Shown: positions 1-9,138, counted from the first letter of the stretch. The stretch: 64,000 nt of DNA from Geobacter sp. FeAm09 (GCF_008330225.1 NZ_CP042466.1:496001-560000), one strand, 5' to 3'. Made by a program: numbers and translations. The notes: a model not told the origin generated them from the sequence alone.

Positions 1-31
1 CGTCATAGGCGAGCAGGATCTTTTTGTGCAT
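1..31 (-). CDS. Universal stress protein (UspA family), first 10 codons only
   Basis: The last gene of this strand runs off the left edge. A start codon at 31-29 is preceded by a good ribosome site (AAGGAG, on the complement of about 36-41) and encodes MHKKILLAYD, typical of UspA-family openings, where the YD lies at the end of the first beta strand near the ATP site. The gene begins inside the coding tail of the upstream efflux-pump gene (out of frame), so the two are probably co-transcribed. Only ten residues are visible, so the family call rests on N-terminal similarity alone. Confidence 0.5.
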   Translation of the reverse strand, partial: MHKKILLAYD

Positions 32-1477
32 GATGGTCTCCTTTCCTTTGCATGAACCATGCGGGTAGAAGCGCCAGCCCAAAGATCACGGCAACAGCCA
101 GGAACGAGTCCTGGAAGCCGGCTATGCGGGCCTGCAGGTGTAGGGATTGCAGCAGCTGCGCAGGGGGGGGATTGCGCCCTTCAGCTGCATCTGCACGGCT
201 TCGAGGGAAGCGGCAGTCCGCCAGTCCAGAAACGACGATACCATGGTGACCCCGAATGCGCCACCCAGTTGGCGTACGAAGTTGACCGCCCCCGATCCCT
301 GGCCGAGCAGTTCCGGCTTCAGGGTCTGGACCGCGCCCGCGTTCAGGGCCGGGATGACCAACCCGAGGCCGAGCCGCCCCAGGACGATCCACCACGCCAT
401 GGTCTGGAACGCGGTCGTGCCGCTCACTCCGGCGAAGAGGCAAAACGAGACGCCGAAACAGGCCAGGCCGGCAATGACGATGCCGTGGGCCGAATATTTA
501 TCGGTAAGGCGCCCCGCAATGGTGATGGCTCCCGCCAGTACCACCCCTCCCGGAAACAGCAGCAGGCCCGACCGTATCGGTGTGTAGTGGCAGATAGTCT
601 GCACGAAGAGCGGTATCAGGTAGGTGGAGCCGTAGATGCCCATGCCGTAGGCGAATGAGACGGCCGCCGCCGCGCTGAACTGCCGGTTGGCGAAGATGCG
701 CAGGTTCAGCAGGGGATGGCGGCACGCCAGTTCCCGCCAGGCAAAACCGAGGCATGCCAGGGCGGCGGCCGCCGACAACGACAGCGCCGGTGCCGAGTTC
801 CACCCTGTTCCCCGCCCCGTTGCCAACCCGGCCAGGAGCGAGGTCGTGAAGGCGGCCAGCAGGGCAAACCCGGGCCAGTCGAAGGCGGGGCGCTCCTCGG
901 AGCGGTCCCGGCCGACGAGGAAAAAGGGGGCCATGACGGCACCGAGCAGGCAGAAGGGGAGCACCACGAAGAAAACGGCGCGCCAGCCGAAATAGTGGGC
1001 CAACAGGCCGCCGAGGGCCGGCCCGATGGCGGGCGACAACACAACCCCCAGACCGTAGATGCCCATGGCCCGCCCCCGTTGGTTGGCGGGGAAAACCTGA
1101 AAGATGGCGATCATGGCCAGGGGCTGGATGATCCCCCCCGCGGCCCCCTGGATGATCCGGGAGACGATCAGCACGGAGGCGCTGTCGCTCAGCCCCCCCA
1201 CCAGCGACAGGGCGATGAACAGTATGATGGCGGCCAGGTAGGTCCGCCGCTGTCCGAAGGCCCTGACACACCACGACGTCATGAGCATGGTCGTGGCCAT
1301 GGCGGCGAGGAAGCCGGTGGAAAGCCATTGGGCGCGCCCCTGGCCCATGTGGAAGGCCGTCATGATATCCGGTATGACCACGTTGACGATGGTGGTGGCG
1401 AGCACCATGGAGGTGGTGCCGAGCATCACCGTCAGGACCACCAGCCAGCGGTACCACCGGCCGTATCGTCGGAACAT
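3..1477 (-). CDS. DHA2-family (EmrB/QacA-like) MFS drug efflux transporter, frameshifted near the C-terminus
   Basis: Proton-driven multidrug exporter of the inner membrane. The protein is hydrophobic throughout, with the order of helices expected for the 14-helix DHA2 group: an N-terminal helix with TTIVNVVIPDI, then the QWLSTGFL region, the R-I-IQGAAGG stretch and the GP-GG loop of motif C. The continuous frame stops at 122 with an unrelated tail, while the true last helix (GFQDSFLAVAVIFGLALLP) is encoded in the next frame and ends at 3-5. The switch is at a run of eight G on the + strand (163-170), so one base is missing from the run or the gene is broken. The ATG at 1477 matches the usual N-terminus. 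A TTG at 1564 overlapping the marR stop and with GGAG upstream is also possible. It lies directly downstream of a marR gene, which probably controls it. Confidence 0.8.
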
Positions 1478-1556
1478 GCCTTCGAGCGCGGCCGTTTCTG
1501 TAGGCTTGGCGTTGCCGTTGTTCAGTGGCCCCCCGTGGCCGGGGGGCGTTCTTTCG

Positions 1557-1985
1557 TTATTCAAGGTTGCTCCAGACTTTGTTGAGGGTGCCCTTGAGGC
1601 TTGCCAGTTCCCGTTCCGATATCCCCCGGCACGCGTCTTCCCGTACCTGCCGGCTGATGGCCATGAGCCGCTCCAACAGGCGCCGGCCCGCATCGGTCAG
1701 GTGGATGTGCAGGGCGCGCCGGTCCGCCGGACTGTCGCTCCGGCTGATCAAGCCCTTCTGCTCCAGCTTGTCGAGGATGCGCGTCGTGTTGGGCTGATCC
1801 TTGAAGATCCGGTCCGCCAACTCCTTCTGGGTCAGGCCGTCCTGCTCCCCGAGCCGGTACAGCGCGACCCACTGCTCGGGCGTTACGTCGCAGGGCTTGA
1901 GGCGGCGCCCCAATTCGTTCTTATAGCGCATGGAAGTCCTGGTGATGATGAAGCCCAGGGTCTCGTCGAGTGGTTGATCCAACAT
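1557..1985 (-). CDS. MarR-family transcriptional repressor
   Basis: A 142-residue winged-helix regulator. The recognition region contains LTQKELADRIFKDQPNTTR followed by the wing (S-P-A-D-R-R-A at about 107-113), both diagnostic of MarR. Ribosome site GGGAGG lies just upstream of the ATG. The gene sits directly before the efflux-pump gene on the same strand, with a C-rich hairpin between them (about 1527-1548). The promoter carries two abutting palindromes (2007-2036), so autorepression together with control of the pump is the natural model: a ligand toxic to the cell would lift repression. The ligand cannot be told from sequence. Confidence 0.88.
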   Translation of the reverse strand: MLDQPLDETLGFIITRTSMRYKNELGRRLKPCDVTPEQWVALYRLGEQDGLTQKELADRIFKDQPNTTRILDKLEQKGLISRSDSPADRRALHIHLTDAGRRLLERLMAISRQVREDACRGISERELASLKGTLNKVWSNLE

Positions 1986-2006
1986 GGCGCCTCCCGTAAT
2001 ATCTTA

Positions 2007-2036
2007 TGACAATACTTGTCATGACAATTATTGTCA
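2007..2036. promoter_or_regulatory. Tandem MarR operators overlapping the marR promoter
   Basis: Two 15-bp palindromes abut: TGACAATACTTGTCA at 2007-2021 and TGACAATTATTGTCA at 2022-2036, the second with perfect 7-bp arms. On the minus strand a TTGACA box (2037-2032) lies within the second site with TATTGT 17 bases further on, so a bound repressor would cover both promoter boxes. The position 20-50 bp upstream of the marR start supports autoregulation. Confidence 0.75.
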
Positions 2037-2169
2037 AGGTCGCCGTGCGCTTGTCCGGCACTCCCGGCCGGTGCGGGGTGTTGCGCTTTTTTTACATTTT
2101 TGTTTTTGGAATTGCCGCTGTTTGAGCTATTCTGGCAGCGTTTTGCAGCACAGCACAAAGAGGTGGCGT

Positions 2170-2907
2170 ATGAGTGTGGTTTCACGACAGATGATTGTCA
2201 TCCCCCTGATGATGGCGGCAGCCATGCTGGTTCAGCCGGTTTCCGGCCTGCCGGCGACTTCCGCCGCGGGGAGCGATTACGAGATACCCCTGAGCGAACT
2301 TAAGAAGGTGGAGAAGAAAAAAGCGAAGAAAGCGGAAACCAGGAAGCGGGCGGAACGGAAAAGGGTTCGTGCGGCTGCCCAGGAAACGACCCGCGCGGCA
2401 TCGGAACCGGCTGGCGCCCCTGCTGCCCAGCCCGTCCCCGCGCCGCCGGCGCCCCGGAGCGTTGAGGCGGCCCCGGAAACGCCGGACAGCGTCCACATCA
2501 GCCACGAACCCTACAGCTACGTGGTGCCGGGCAAGCGGACCATCGTCAAGGCCGTGGTCAGCCTGGACGGGGTGCAGGCCGTTCGGTGCCGCTTCCGTGC
2601 CGGGGAAAAGGGGGGGGACGCCCTGGTGTCGATGACCAGGGCCCCAGGCAGTCAGTTCACCTACGGCGCAACCCTGCCTCCCCTGGAGTCGGGGGCCATG
2701 GCGCTCCGCTACCGTTTCATCGTGGTCGATGCCACGGGACATGAGATCCATAGCCGGGAATTCGTCACCCCCGTGAAGATCACCCCGGTCGTGCCCGGCT
2801 GGCAGCAGGACCCGGCAGGGGAACCGGTCCGGGCCGTCCTTGAGAACCCCCGGCAGCCGCTCGAGGGATTCTCGGGCGTGGTCATGGAGAACGCCGAACG
2901 GAAATGA
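2170..2907 (+). CDS. Hypothetical exported protein with a Lys/Arg-rich and Pro/Ala-rich linker
   Basis: 245 residues. The start at 2170 follows AAAGAGGTGG and gives a signal peptide (hydrophobic MIVIPLMMAAAMLVQPVSG). Next comes a very basic stretch (about 45-75, KKVEKKKAKKAE and similar), then a Pro/Ala-rich linker, then a globular C-terminal half (about 115-220) whose alternating hydrophobic strands resemble an immunoglobulin/fibronectin-like fold. No catalytic motif is visible. It probably acts in the periplasm or at the cell surface. Function unknown. It is a single-gene unit closed by the terminator at 2925. Confidence 0.7.
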   Translation: MSVVSRQMIVIPLMMAAAMLVQPVSGLPATSAAGSDYEIPLSELKKVEKKKAKKAETRKRAERKRVRAAAQETTRAASEPAGAPAAQPVPAPPAPRSVEAAPETPDSVHISHEPYSYVVPGKRTIVKAVVSLDGVQAVRCRFRAGEKGGDALVSMTRAPGSQFTYGATLPPLESGAMALRYRFIVVDATGHEIHSREFVTPVKITPVVPGWQQDPAGEPVRAVLENPRQPLEGFSGVVMENAERK

Positions 2908-2924
2908 CGGCGCCGCGAAAAGAA

Positions 2925-2946
2925 AAAGGGGCACCCGGGCCCCTTT
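2925..2946 (+). terminator. Intrinsic terminator after the exported protein gene
   Basis: Stem AAAGGGGC / GCCCCTTT (8 bp) with a 6-base loop, 18 bases after the stop codon. The A/T-rich outer pairs allow use in both directions between the convergent genes at 2907 and 3021. Confidence 0.6.
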
Positions 2947-3020
2947 CGTCATGACGTCCTTCCCCTCGTATTTTCACTCCCCCGATCCTCCTGCTCCGGC
3001 AGGGGGAGGAGCCCCCTCCG

Positions 3021-4826
3021 TCACTGCCGCCCCCCCGCCAACACCTGGGACATCCTTTTCATGAACGCTTCCGTCGTGAACGGCTTGGCGATGAAGCTGA
3101 TCTCCTCCAGCGCGCCCCCGTGGACGATCACGTTGTTGGCGTAGCCCGACATGTAGAGCACCTTCAAGCCGGGGATGAACTCCGCCAGGCATTCCCGGAG
3201 TTCCGGGCCGTTCATCTGCGGCATGACCACATCCGACACCAGCAGGTTGATGGAGCGCCCCTTGTCCCGGGCGATGGCGATCGCCGCCTCCGGCGTGTCG
3301 GCGGCATACACCACGTGGCCGTGTCCTTCCAGCAACTCCTTGACCAGTTCCATCACCATGCGGTTGTCTTCCACCAGCAGGACCGTGGCGGCGTGTATGC
3401 CGGCAACCGGGCAGGGTGCGGCCGTACAACTGGTCGGCACCGCTTCCGAGGTATGCAGCGGCAGGTAGATGCGGAAGACGCTCCCGTGGCCGACCGTGCT
3501 CTGGACGTCGATATAGCCGTTGTGCTGCTTGACGATGCCGTACACCGTGGAAAGGCCCAGGCCGGTGCCGCTGCCGGACGGCTTGGTGGTATAGAATGGT
3601 TCGAAGATGTGGGAGAGGGTCTCGTCGTCCATGCCGCTGCCGCAATCGCTGAAGGCCAGCATGGCGTACTCCCCCGGAGAGGCGCCGGGGTGCAGTTGGC
3701 AGTACTCGTCGTCCAGGATCAGGCTGCCGGTCTCTATAGTGATCAGGCCGGTGCCGTTGGTGGCGTCCTGGGCGTTGACGGCCAGATTGATCAGGACCTG
3801 TTCGATCTGGATCCAGTCGGCACGCACCGGGCAGGGGGCCTCGCTGAGCATGGTGCGGATCTCGATGCTTTCGCGGATCGTGCGCCGCAGGATATTCATG
3901 AAGTTGGTGATGATTTCGTTCAGGTCGTGGCGCTGAAAGGAGAGGGCCTGTTTCCTGCTGAAGGTGAGCAGCTGCCGGATCAGGTCTTTGGATTTGTCGG
4001 CGGCCTCCAGGATCAGGGAGGCGTAATGGGTTGACGTATCGTCGGGCTCGGATCGCATGGCGATCATCTCGGCATAGCCGTAGATCGGCGTGAGCATGTT
4101 GTTGAAGTCGTGGGCGATGCCGCCGGCCAGAAGGCCGATGCCCTCCAGTTTCTGCTGCTGCATGACCAATTGCTCCAGGCGGCGGCGCTCGGTGATGTCC
4201 TGGCCGACGCACAGCAGTTCCCGTACCTCCCCCTGGGCCGTGCAGAGCGGTTTGTTCGACCATCCGACCCAGACCCGCTCGCCGTTTTTCCGGATGTTTT
4301 CGTTTTCGTTGTAATAGTGTTCCCGCGTGGTCAGCACCACCCGGATCCTGGCCCGCATATCGTTGCCATCGCTGTCGATTTCGGGGACGATGGTGCCGAT
4401 CAGGTTCCGGCCGATCAACTCGTCGCGGGGGTACCCGAAAAAGGATTGGGCGTATTCGTTGCAAAACAGGATGGTGCCGTCGAGTTGCAGCCTGAGGATG
4501 ATGATGTTGGCCTGTTCCACCAGTTCACGGTACTGTTCCCTGCCCGTGCGCAACTCCTTCCCGAGGCGCCGGTTGGCTTCCAGTTCCCGGCGCAGTTCCG
4601 TTGTGCGGCGCCTGAGCCTGAGCAGCAGGGGGATGAGGCATGCCAGCGCAAGCGCTGCACCCCCGAGGCCCCAGGGGACGATCTCGTGCCACCCTTGCAT
4701 CCCGGCCGTGTCGGCGCACCAGCCCGGAAGAGGCGAGAGCGCCACGACCGGCACAACCAGGGCAAGCGCGCCCGCCAGCCATTGTTTTTTCAGCGACACG
4801 GCCATTGCGAATCCTATCTGTTCCAT
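3021..4826 (-). CDS. Hybrid sensor histidine kinase (PAS - HisKA - HATPase - REC)
   Basis: 601 residues. Membrane segments lie at about 12-32 and 51-70 with a short periplasmic loop between. A PAS domain follows (about 100-215, ending in the PAC-type G-Q-D-I-T-E-R), then the dimerisation domain with His239 in GGIAHDFNN, the ATPase domain (NLAVNAQDA, later GTGLGLSTV) and a C-terminal receiver with the acceptor Asp in LLVSDVVMP. The His-box type is the one common in Geobacteraceae hybrid kinases, and the protein is a paralogue of the kinase at 28303. An alternative start seven codons in (MAVSLKKQ) gives a cleaner membrane anchor. No DNA-binding partner is adjacent, so the signal and output are unknown. 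Confidence 0.88.
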   Translation of the reverse strand: MEQIGFAMAVSLKKQWLAGALALVVPVVALSPLPGWCADTAGMQGWHEIVPWGLGGAALALACLIPLLLRLRRRTTELRRELEANRRLGKELRTGREQYRELVEQANIIILRLQLDGTILFCNEYAQSFFGYPRDELIGRNLIGTIVPEIDSDGNDMRARIRVVLTTREHYYNENENIRKNGERVWVGWSNKPLCTAQGEVRELLCVGQDITERRRLEQLVMQQQKLEGIGLLAGGIAHDFNNMLTPIYGYAEMIAMRSEPDDTSTHYASLILEAADKSKDLIRQLLTFSRKQALSFQRHDLNEIITNFMNILRRTIRESIEIRTMLSEAPCPVRADWIQIEQVLINLAVNAQDATNGTGLITIETGSLILDDEYCQLHPGASPGEYAMLAFSDCGSGMDDETLSHIFEPFYTTKPSGSGTGLGLSTVYGIVKQHNGYIDVQSTVGHGSVFRIYLPLHTSEAVPTSCTAAPCPVAGIHAATVLLVEDNRMVMELVKELLEGHGHVVYAADTPEAAIAIARDKGRSINLLVSDVVMPQMNGPELRECLAEFIPGLKVLYMSGYANNVIVHGGALEEISFIAKPFTTEAFMKRMSQVLAGGRQ

Positions 4827-4895
4827 CGGCCTTGACGGCCTTTGGGAGGGGATTCTAGTTCATGTGCCGTTGACAACGCAATAAAAAACAGAAGG

Positions 4896-5597
4896 TTAGC
4901 TTCTGTTATGGGGATTTGGAAGGGTTTTTCCCCCCTTCCGCCGGTTGTACAGCACCGGCAGGAGCGCGAACAGCCCCAGAAGGGCGAGCGAGCCCAGCAC
5001 CCGGGGCGAGGCGATGCCGGAGAGCGAGGAGATGCCGGCCAGGCTGGCCCCGGCGTTGACATACACGAAGCCGCCGGGGATGATGCCGATCATGGTGCCG
5101 AGCACGAACGTGCGCAGCGGCAGGCGGGTCAGGCCCGCCGCCAGGTTGATCAGGAAAAAGGGGAACAGCGGCACCAGCCGCAGAAAGAGCAGGTAGTTGA
5201 AGCCGCGGGCCTCCAGTTCCCGGTTCAGGGATTCCAGCCGTGGGCCGAAGCGGTTCTGGACCGCGTCGCGCAGCAGATGGCGGGTAACCAGAAAGGCCAG
5301 GGCGGCGCCGATGGTGGCGGCAATATTGGCGTAGACCGTCCCCAGGAGCGGGCCGAAGATGGCGCCGGCGGCCAGGGAAAGGACGGCTGCGCCGGGGAGG
5401 GAGAGGGCGGCCTGGATGATGTAGACCGCCATGAAAGCGGCTGCCATGGCGGCCCGGTGGGCGGCGTGGTACGCCACCAGGCCCTGGCGGTTGGCCTTGA
5501 GGGCCTCCAGGGTCAGGAAGCGCCCCAGGTCGAACCAGAGGAACAGACCCACCCCGAGCCCGGCGGCCAGGGCGATCAGGACCTTTTTCCCTCCCAT
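4896..5597 (-). CDS. TVP38/TMEM64 (DedA-like, SNARE-associated) membrane protein
   Basis: 233 residues with about six hydrophobic segments and the family core: the LSLPGAAVLSLAAGAIFG segment (about 65-82), then the R-L-VPLFPFFLINLAAG segment (about 138-155). Proteins of this family are often encoded next to MerA-like oxidoreductases, as here (6229-7758). Proposed roles in the literature are lipid scrambling or membrane homeostasis, but the substrate is not established. It is 14 bases downstream of the thioesterase gene, so likely co-transcribed. Confidence 0.85.
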   Translation of the reverse strand: MGGKKVLIALAAGLGVGLFLWFDLGRFLTLEALKANRQGLVAYHAAHRAAMAAAFMAVYIIQAALSLPGAAVLSLAAGAIFGPLLGTVYANIAATIGAALAFLVTRHLLRDAVQNRFGPRLESLNRELEARGFNYLLFLRLVPLFPFFLINLAAGLTRLPLRTFVLGTMIGIIPGGFVYVNAGASLAGISSLSGIASPRVLGSLALLGLFALLPVLYNRRKGGKTLPNPHNRS

Positions 5598-5611
5598 GGC
5601 GGCATCCCCCT

Positions 5612-6037
5612 TCAGCCCTTGGCTGCCTCGCCTTTTGCCGCCACCCGGGCGCTGAATTTGTCCAGGGTGACCGTTACGCGCTCATGGGTGCCCCTGCCGA
5701 TGACGTCCACCTCGTCCCGGGCCTCGATCTCCCACACCGTGCGCTTCCCGTCCACCTGGATGCAGCGGACCCGGGCCGTCACCTCCATGCCGGGGGGCGT
5801 GGCGGCCTGGTGGGTGACATTGACCAGGGTGCCCAGGGTCCGCTCCCCCTCGTCCAGATAGGGGCGCAACGCCTCCATGCAGGCCCATTCCATAAAGCCG
5901 ACCATGAAGCCGGTGGCAAAGACCTCGGGCATGTCCCGGAACAGGTCCGACTCGGGGTAGAGGAAGGGGACGGTCTTCTCCCGCGGCACCCGATAGCTGA
6001 AGGTATGTTCCAGTCCCACTGTTAGTGTCGTTTTCAT
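5612..6037 (-). CDS. Hotdog-fold thioesterase, fluoroacetyl-CoA thioesterase-like
   Basis: 141 residues, a single hotdog domain. The T-V-P region (about 22) followed by FATGFMVGFMEWACMEALRP (about 40-60) matches the FlK/YbgC-like small thioesterases. In FlK, Thr, Glu and His form the catalytic set; here the Glu in MEWACMEA and a later His (TLVNVTHQAATP) are present. It probably hydrolyses a small acyl-CoA in the cytosol, possibly as detoxification. The substrate is not predictable. It lies between the MerA-like gene and the TVP38 gene. A Shine-Dalgarno (AGGTGAG) precedes the ATG. Confidence 0.78.
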   Translation of the reverse strand: MKTTLTVGLEHTFSYRVPREKTVPFLYPESDLFRDMPEVFATGFMVGFMEWACMEALRPYLDEGERTLGTLVNVTHQAATPPGMEVTARVRCIQVDGKRTVWEIEARDEVDVIGRGTHERVTVTLDKFSARVAAKGEAAKG

Positions 6038-6228
6038 GGTGTCTCACCTCGTGTTGCCTGATAATCACGGAAAAAACATCTGCCATGGAGCCGCGGGGAT
6101 AGACCTTTCAAAGGATTTCGGTTTCATATCGCCTCACAATTCCCGATGTGAGAATACTTGAAAAACTCTGTGATTTCCTCTGTTGCTCGGTGGCTCCGTG
6201 GCAAAAATGCCGTTTGCAAGCGTTTCAC

Positions 6229-7758
6229 TCAATTCCCGCCCCGCTGCCAGCGCAGCCAGCCGCCGAGTGTCCTCCTGAGGAGCGGCGTCAGGCGGGTGCG
6301 GTTATGGGCGTCGGCCAGTTTTTTGATCGCTTCGGCCTGGGTCGGGTAGGGGTGGATGGTCCGGGCGATGTCACCCAGGCCGAGGCCGCCGGTGATGGCC
6401 AGGGTGAATTCGTTGATCATCTCCCCGGCGTGGCGGGCCACGATGGTGGCGCCGATGATCCGGTCCGTGCCGGCGCGCAGGTGGACCCGGGCAAAGCCCT
6501 CGGTTTCGCCGTCCAGTACGGCCCGGTCCACCTCTGTCAGGGGGACGGTCAGGGTGGCGACCGGGATGCCCTTCTCCCGCGCGTCCCGTTCATACAGCCC
6601 CACGTGGGCGATCTCCGGGTCGGTGTAGGTGCACCACGGGATGACCAGGCCGGATGCCTTCTGCCGCCCCATGAACAGGGCGTTGGCGATCAGGATGCGG
6701 GCCAGGGCGTCGGCGGTGTGGGTGAACCTGAAGGGGAAACAACAGTCTCCGGCGGCATAGATGCGGGGATTGGAGGTTTGCAGGGTGTCGCTGATCGTTA
6801 TCCCTCCCGGCCCGTGGGCGACGCCGGCCGCCTCCAGCCCCAGACCCTCCACGTTGGGGAGCCGGCCGGCCCCTACCAGGATGGCGTCGGCCGCGACCTC
6901 CATTTTCGAGCCGTGCCGTTCCAGGCGCAGTACCTTGTCGCTGCCCCGCTGTGCCACGGCCAGGACCTTCACGCCCGTCAGCAGGTCGATCCCTTCACGC
7001 GTCAGGACATTCTGCAGAATCCCGGCCGCATCCCGGTCCTCGCGCCCCATGATCTGCGGTGCCGCTTCGATCAGCGTCACCCGGCTGCCGAAGCGGGAGA
7101 ACGCCTGGGCCAGTTCGCAGCCGATGGGGCCGGCGCCGATCACCGCCAGGCGGTGCGGCAATTCGGTCAGGGAGAATACGGTTTCGTTGGTCAGGTACCC
7201 GGCCTCGGCCAACCCCGGGATCGGTGGCGCGGCCGCCCGCCCGCCAGTACAGATGGCGGCCTTCTTGAAGGCAATCTCCCGCCCCTCCACCGCCACCCGG
7301 TCGCGGGCGATGAAGCTGGCCTCCCCCAGGAAAACGTCAACCCCCAGTTCATCGCGGAACCGCCGGGCCGAATCGTGGCGGCTCAAGGAGCTGCGCAGCC
7401 GCCGCATCCGCTCCATGGCCGCACCGAAGTCGAAGCCGGCCTCCGCGCCACCCCCGATGCCGAACCGGTCCCCGTTGCGCACGTCGAACAGCGCCCGCGC
7501 CGCGCGGATAATCCCCTTGGAGGGAACGCAGCCGTAGTTGAGGCAGTCGCCCCCCATGAGGTGCCGCTCCACCAGAGCCACCCTGGCGCCCAGCCCGGCC
7601 GCTCCGGCGGCGCAAACCAAACCTGCGGTCCCGGCGCCGATCACCACCAGGTTGTAACACCCGGCCGGTTGGGGGTCGGCCCAGCCGGCCGGGTGGACAT
7701 TATCCCGCAGCTCCCGGTTTTCCGGGGTGTCGGGCGCCATGTCCGGCGTCCCGTTCAT
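6229..7758 (-). CDS. FAD-dependent pyridine nucleotide-disulfide oxidoreductase, MerA-like but without Hg-specific cysteines
   Basis: 509 residues from the ATG at 7758, which overlaps the msrB stop by four bases (ATGA). The FAD-binding GAGTAG lies near residue 40, followed by the redox-active pair in GGDCLNYGCVPSK. The NAD(P)-binding GAGPIGCE lies near 215, the second FAD contact in YAAGDC, and the dimerisation domain ends with the HxYPTxxE signature (HPYPTQAEA). Mercuric reductases end in a vicinal Cys pair and often carry an N-terminal metal-binding domain. Here the C-terminus (RWQRGGN) has no Cys and there is no extra N-terminal domain, so I do not call it merA. It is downstream of two methionine sulfoxide reductases, so thiol or oxidative stress repair is the likely setting. 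Confidence 0.85.
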   Translation of the reverse strand: MNGTPDMAPDTPENRELRDNVHPAGWADPQPAGCYNLVVIGAGTAGLVCAAGAAGLGARVALVERHLMGGDCLNYGCVPSKGIIRAARALFDVRNGDRFGIGGGAEAGFDFGAAMERMRRLRSSLSRHDSARRFRDELGVDVFLGEASFIARDRVAVEGREIAFKKAAICTGGRAAAPPIPGLAEAGYLTNETVFSLTELPHRLAVIGAGPIGCELAQAFSRFGSRVTLIEAAPQIMGREDRDAAGILQNVLTREGIDLLTGVKVLAVAQRGSDKVLRLERHGSKMEVAADAILVGAGRLPNVEGLGLEAAGVAHGPGGITISDTLQTSNPRIYAAGDCCFPFRFTHTADALARILIANALFMGRQKASGLVIPWCTYTDPEIAHVGLYERDAREKGIPVATLTVPLTEVDRAVLDGETEGFARVHLRAGTDRIIGATIVARHAGEMINEFTLAITGGLGLGDIARTIHPYPTQAEAIKKLADAHNRTRLTPLLRRTLGGWLRWQRGGN

Positions 7759-8327
7759 GGCGTTTTGTCGAACTGCATGGCCGCCGAGTTCATGCAGTAA
7801 CGCAGCCCGGTCGGCGGGGGGCCGTCGTCGAAGACGTGCCCCAAGTGCGCTCCGCAGCGGCTGCACACCACCTCGGTGCGTTTCATGAAGAGGCTGTTGT
7901 CCGGCCGCAGGGCCACGTTTTCCGCGGCGACCGGTTGCCAGAAGCTGGGCCAGCCGGTGCCGGATTCATACTTGGCCTCCGAGCTGTAGAGATCGTTGCC
8001 GCAGCAGACGCAGCGGTAGATCCCCTTCTCGTGGTTGTTCCAGGTGGCGCCGGTGTAGGCCCGCTCGGTCCCCTTTTCCCGGGTGACGTGGTATTGCTCC
8101 GGGGTGAGGAGCCTGCGCCACTCGGCCTCGCTCTTGGTGACCTTGTCGCTCATGATATACCCTTTCCGGGCCACGGAGTAGAGCCGGACCCGGCTCGCCG
8201 AGCCCGCCGAAGCGCTTTGGGCGGTTTGGCCAGCCGTCGTGGCCGCTGGCGTGCCGTTGCCGTTGCTGCATGCGCCGGCCACCGAACAGATAATGACGGC
8301 GGCCGGAAGGATGTGATGCCGTTTCAT
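7755..8327 (-). CDS. msrB: Peptide-methionine (R)-S-oxide reductase MsrB, exported lipoprotein form
   Basis: 190 residues. An N-terminal lipoprotein signal (VAGAC, acyl Cys at about 20) and a linker precede the MsrB domain. Two Zn pairs are visible (CVCC and CSRC), and the catalytic Cys is in RYCMNS, so this is the Cys and not the Sec form. It reduces the R-epimer of methionine sulfoxide in envelope proteins. An internal ATG (MSDKVTKSEAEW) would give a cytosolic form. It lies 37 bases downstream of msrA. Confidence 0.92.
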   Translation of the reverse strand: MKRHHILPAAVIICSVAGACSNGNGTPAATTAGQTAQSASAGSASRVRLYSVARKGYIMSDKVTKSEAEWRRLLTPEQYHVTREKGTERAYTGATWNNHEKGIYRCVCCGNDLYSSEAKYESGTGWPSFWQPVAAENVALRPDNSLFMKRTEVVCSRCGAHLGHVFDDGPPPTGLRYCMNSAAMQFDKTP

Positions 8328-8364
8328 GGGATGTCCTCCCGTGCCGTGGGGCGGGGCCGCATGC

Positions 8365-8991
8365 TCAATGTCCCGCCGCGTCGCCCCACAGTTCCTTGAG
8401 CCGCTTGTCGCGGCCGCAACTGGTGCGATAGAATTTGTAGCGGATCGGATTCTTCTTGTAGTAGTGCTGGTGGTACTCCTCCGCCGGGTAAAAAGCGCCA
8501 GCCGGGGTGATCTCGGTCACGATCGCCTCCCGGAAGGGCTTGCTTCGCGCCAGCGCCTCCTTCGACTGCTGGGCCAGGCGGCGCTGCTGCTCGTTGTGGT
8601 AGAAGATGGCGCTGCGGTACTGGTGCCCGCTGTCGCAGAACTGGCGGTCCTTCACGGTGGGGTCGATATTGTGCCAGTAGACCGCGAGGAGCCTGTCGTA
8701 GCCGATCCGGGCCGGGTCGTAGACGATCTGCACCGATTCTGCGTGGCCGGTGCCGCCGGCGGAAACTGCCTCGTAGGTCGGGTTCCTGGTCTGGCCGCCG
8801 GTATAGCCGGAGGTCACCGAGATCACGCCCGGCAGTTCGTCGAAGGGATGCTCCATGCACCAGAAACAGCCGCCGGCGAAGGTGGCCTTTTCGAGGGTGC
8901 CCGCGGCTGCGGCTGCCGTTCCTCCGGAGAGCGGGGCGAGCATGAACCCCAGTGCGAACCCGATCAACGCCCGTTGTAATTGCCGCTTCAT
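8365..8991 (-). CDS. msrA: Peptide-methionine (S)-S-oxide reductase MsrA, exported
   Basis: 208 residues. A signal peptide (about 1-28, ending in AAAAA) is followed by the MsrA domain with the catalytic motif GGCFWCMEHPF (nucleophile Cys about 42), the GYTGG element and the HNIDPT and QFCDSGHQYRSA segments. Together with msrB it forms a periplasmic system that repairs both sulfoxide epimers. First gene of the msrA-msrB-oxidoreductase run. Confidence 0.93.
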   Translation of the reverse strand: MKRQLQRALIGFALGFMLAPLSGGTAAAAAGTLEKATFAGGCFWCMEHPFDELPGVISVTSGYTGGQTRNPTYEAVSAGGTGHAESVQIVYDPARIGYDRLLAVYWHNIDPTVKDRQFCDSGHQYRSAIFYHNEQQRRLAQQSKEALARSKPFREAIVTEITPAGAFYPAEEYHQHYYKKNPIRYKFYRTSCGRDKRLKELWGDAAGH

Positions 8992-9122
8992 CTGCCCAAC
9001 TCCTTTCTCCGGATGCGGTGTGAACCTCTTGGTGTAATTATACCTCTTTTATCCTGTTTGTGGCTGCGGTATTGACAGAGAAAAACGCCTTGACAAGGTT
9101 TGTTAAATGTAATCTACTGAAA

Positions 9123-9138
9123 CGGAGCATTCATTCCG
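9123..9138. promoter_or_regulatory. Possible TetR operator half-palindrome upstream of the TetR gene
   Basis: CGGAGCATTCATTCCG, with 4-bp outer arms, shares the half-site TTCATTCCG (here CATTCATTCCG) with the large palindrome downstream of the gene (9744-9781). It lies 15 bases before the start codon. Confidence 0.4.

Noticed and set aside
122-1457. Long overlapping frames with Gly/Arg/Pro-rich proteins on the opposite strands
   Set aside because: They are shadows of GC-rich genes: low-complexity products, no domains, no ribosome sites.
6229-7758. True mercuric reductase (merA)
   Set aside because: Redox pair is present, but the C-terminal Cys pair and the N-terminal metal-binding domain are missing, and no merR, merT or merP is near.
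7755-8991. Selenocysteine forms of MsrA or MsrB
   Set aside because: Both catalytic positions are encoded by ordinary Cys codons and the frames contain no internal TGA.
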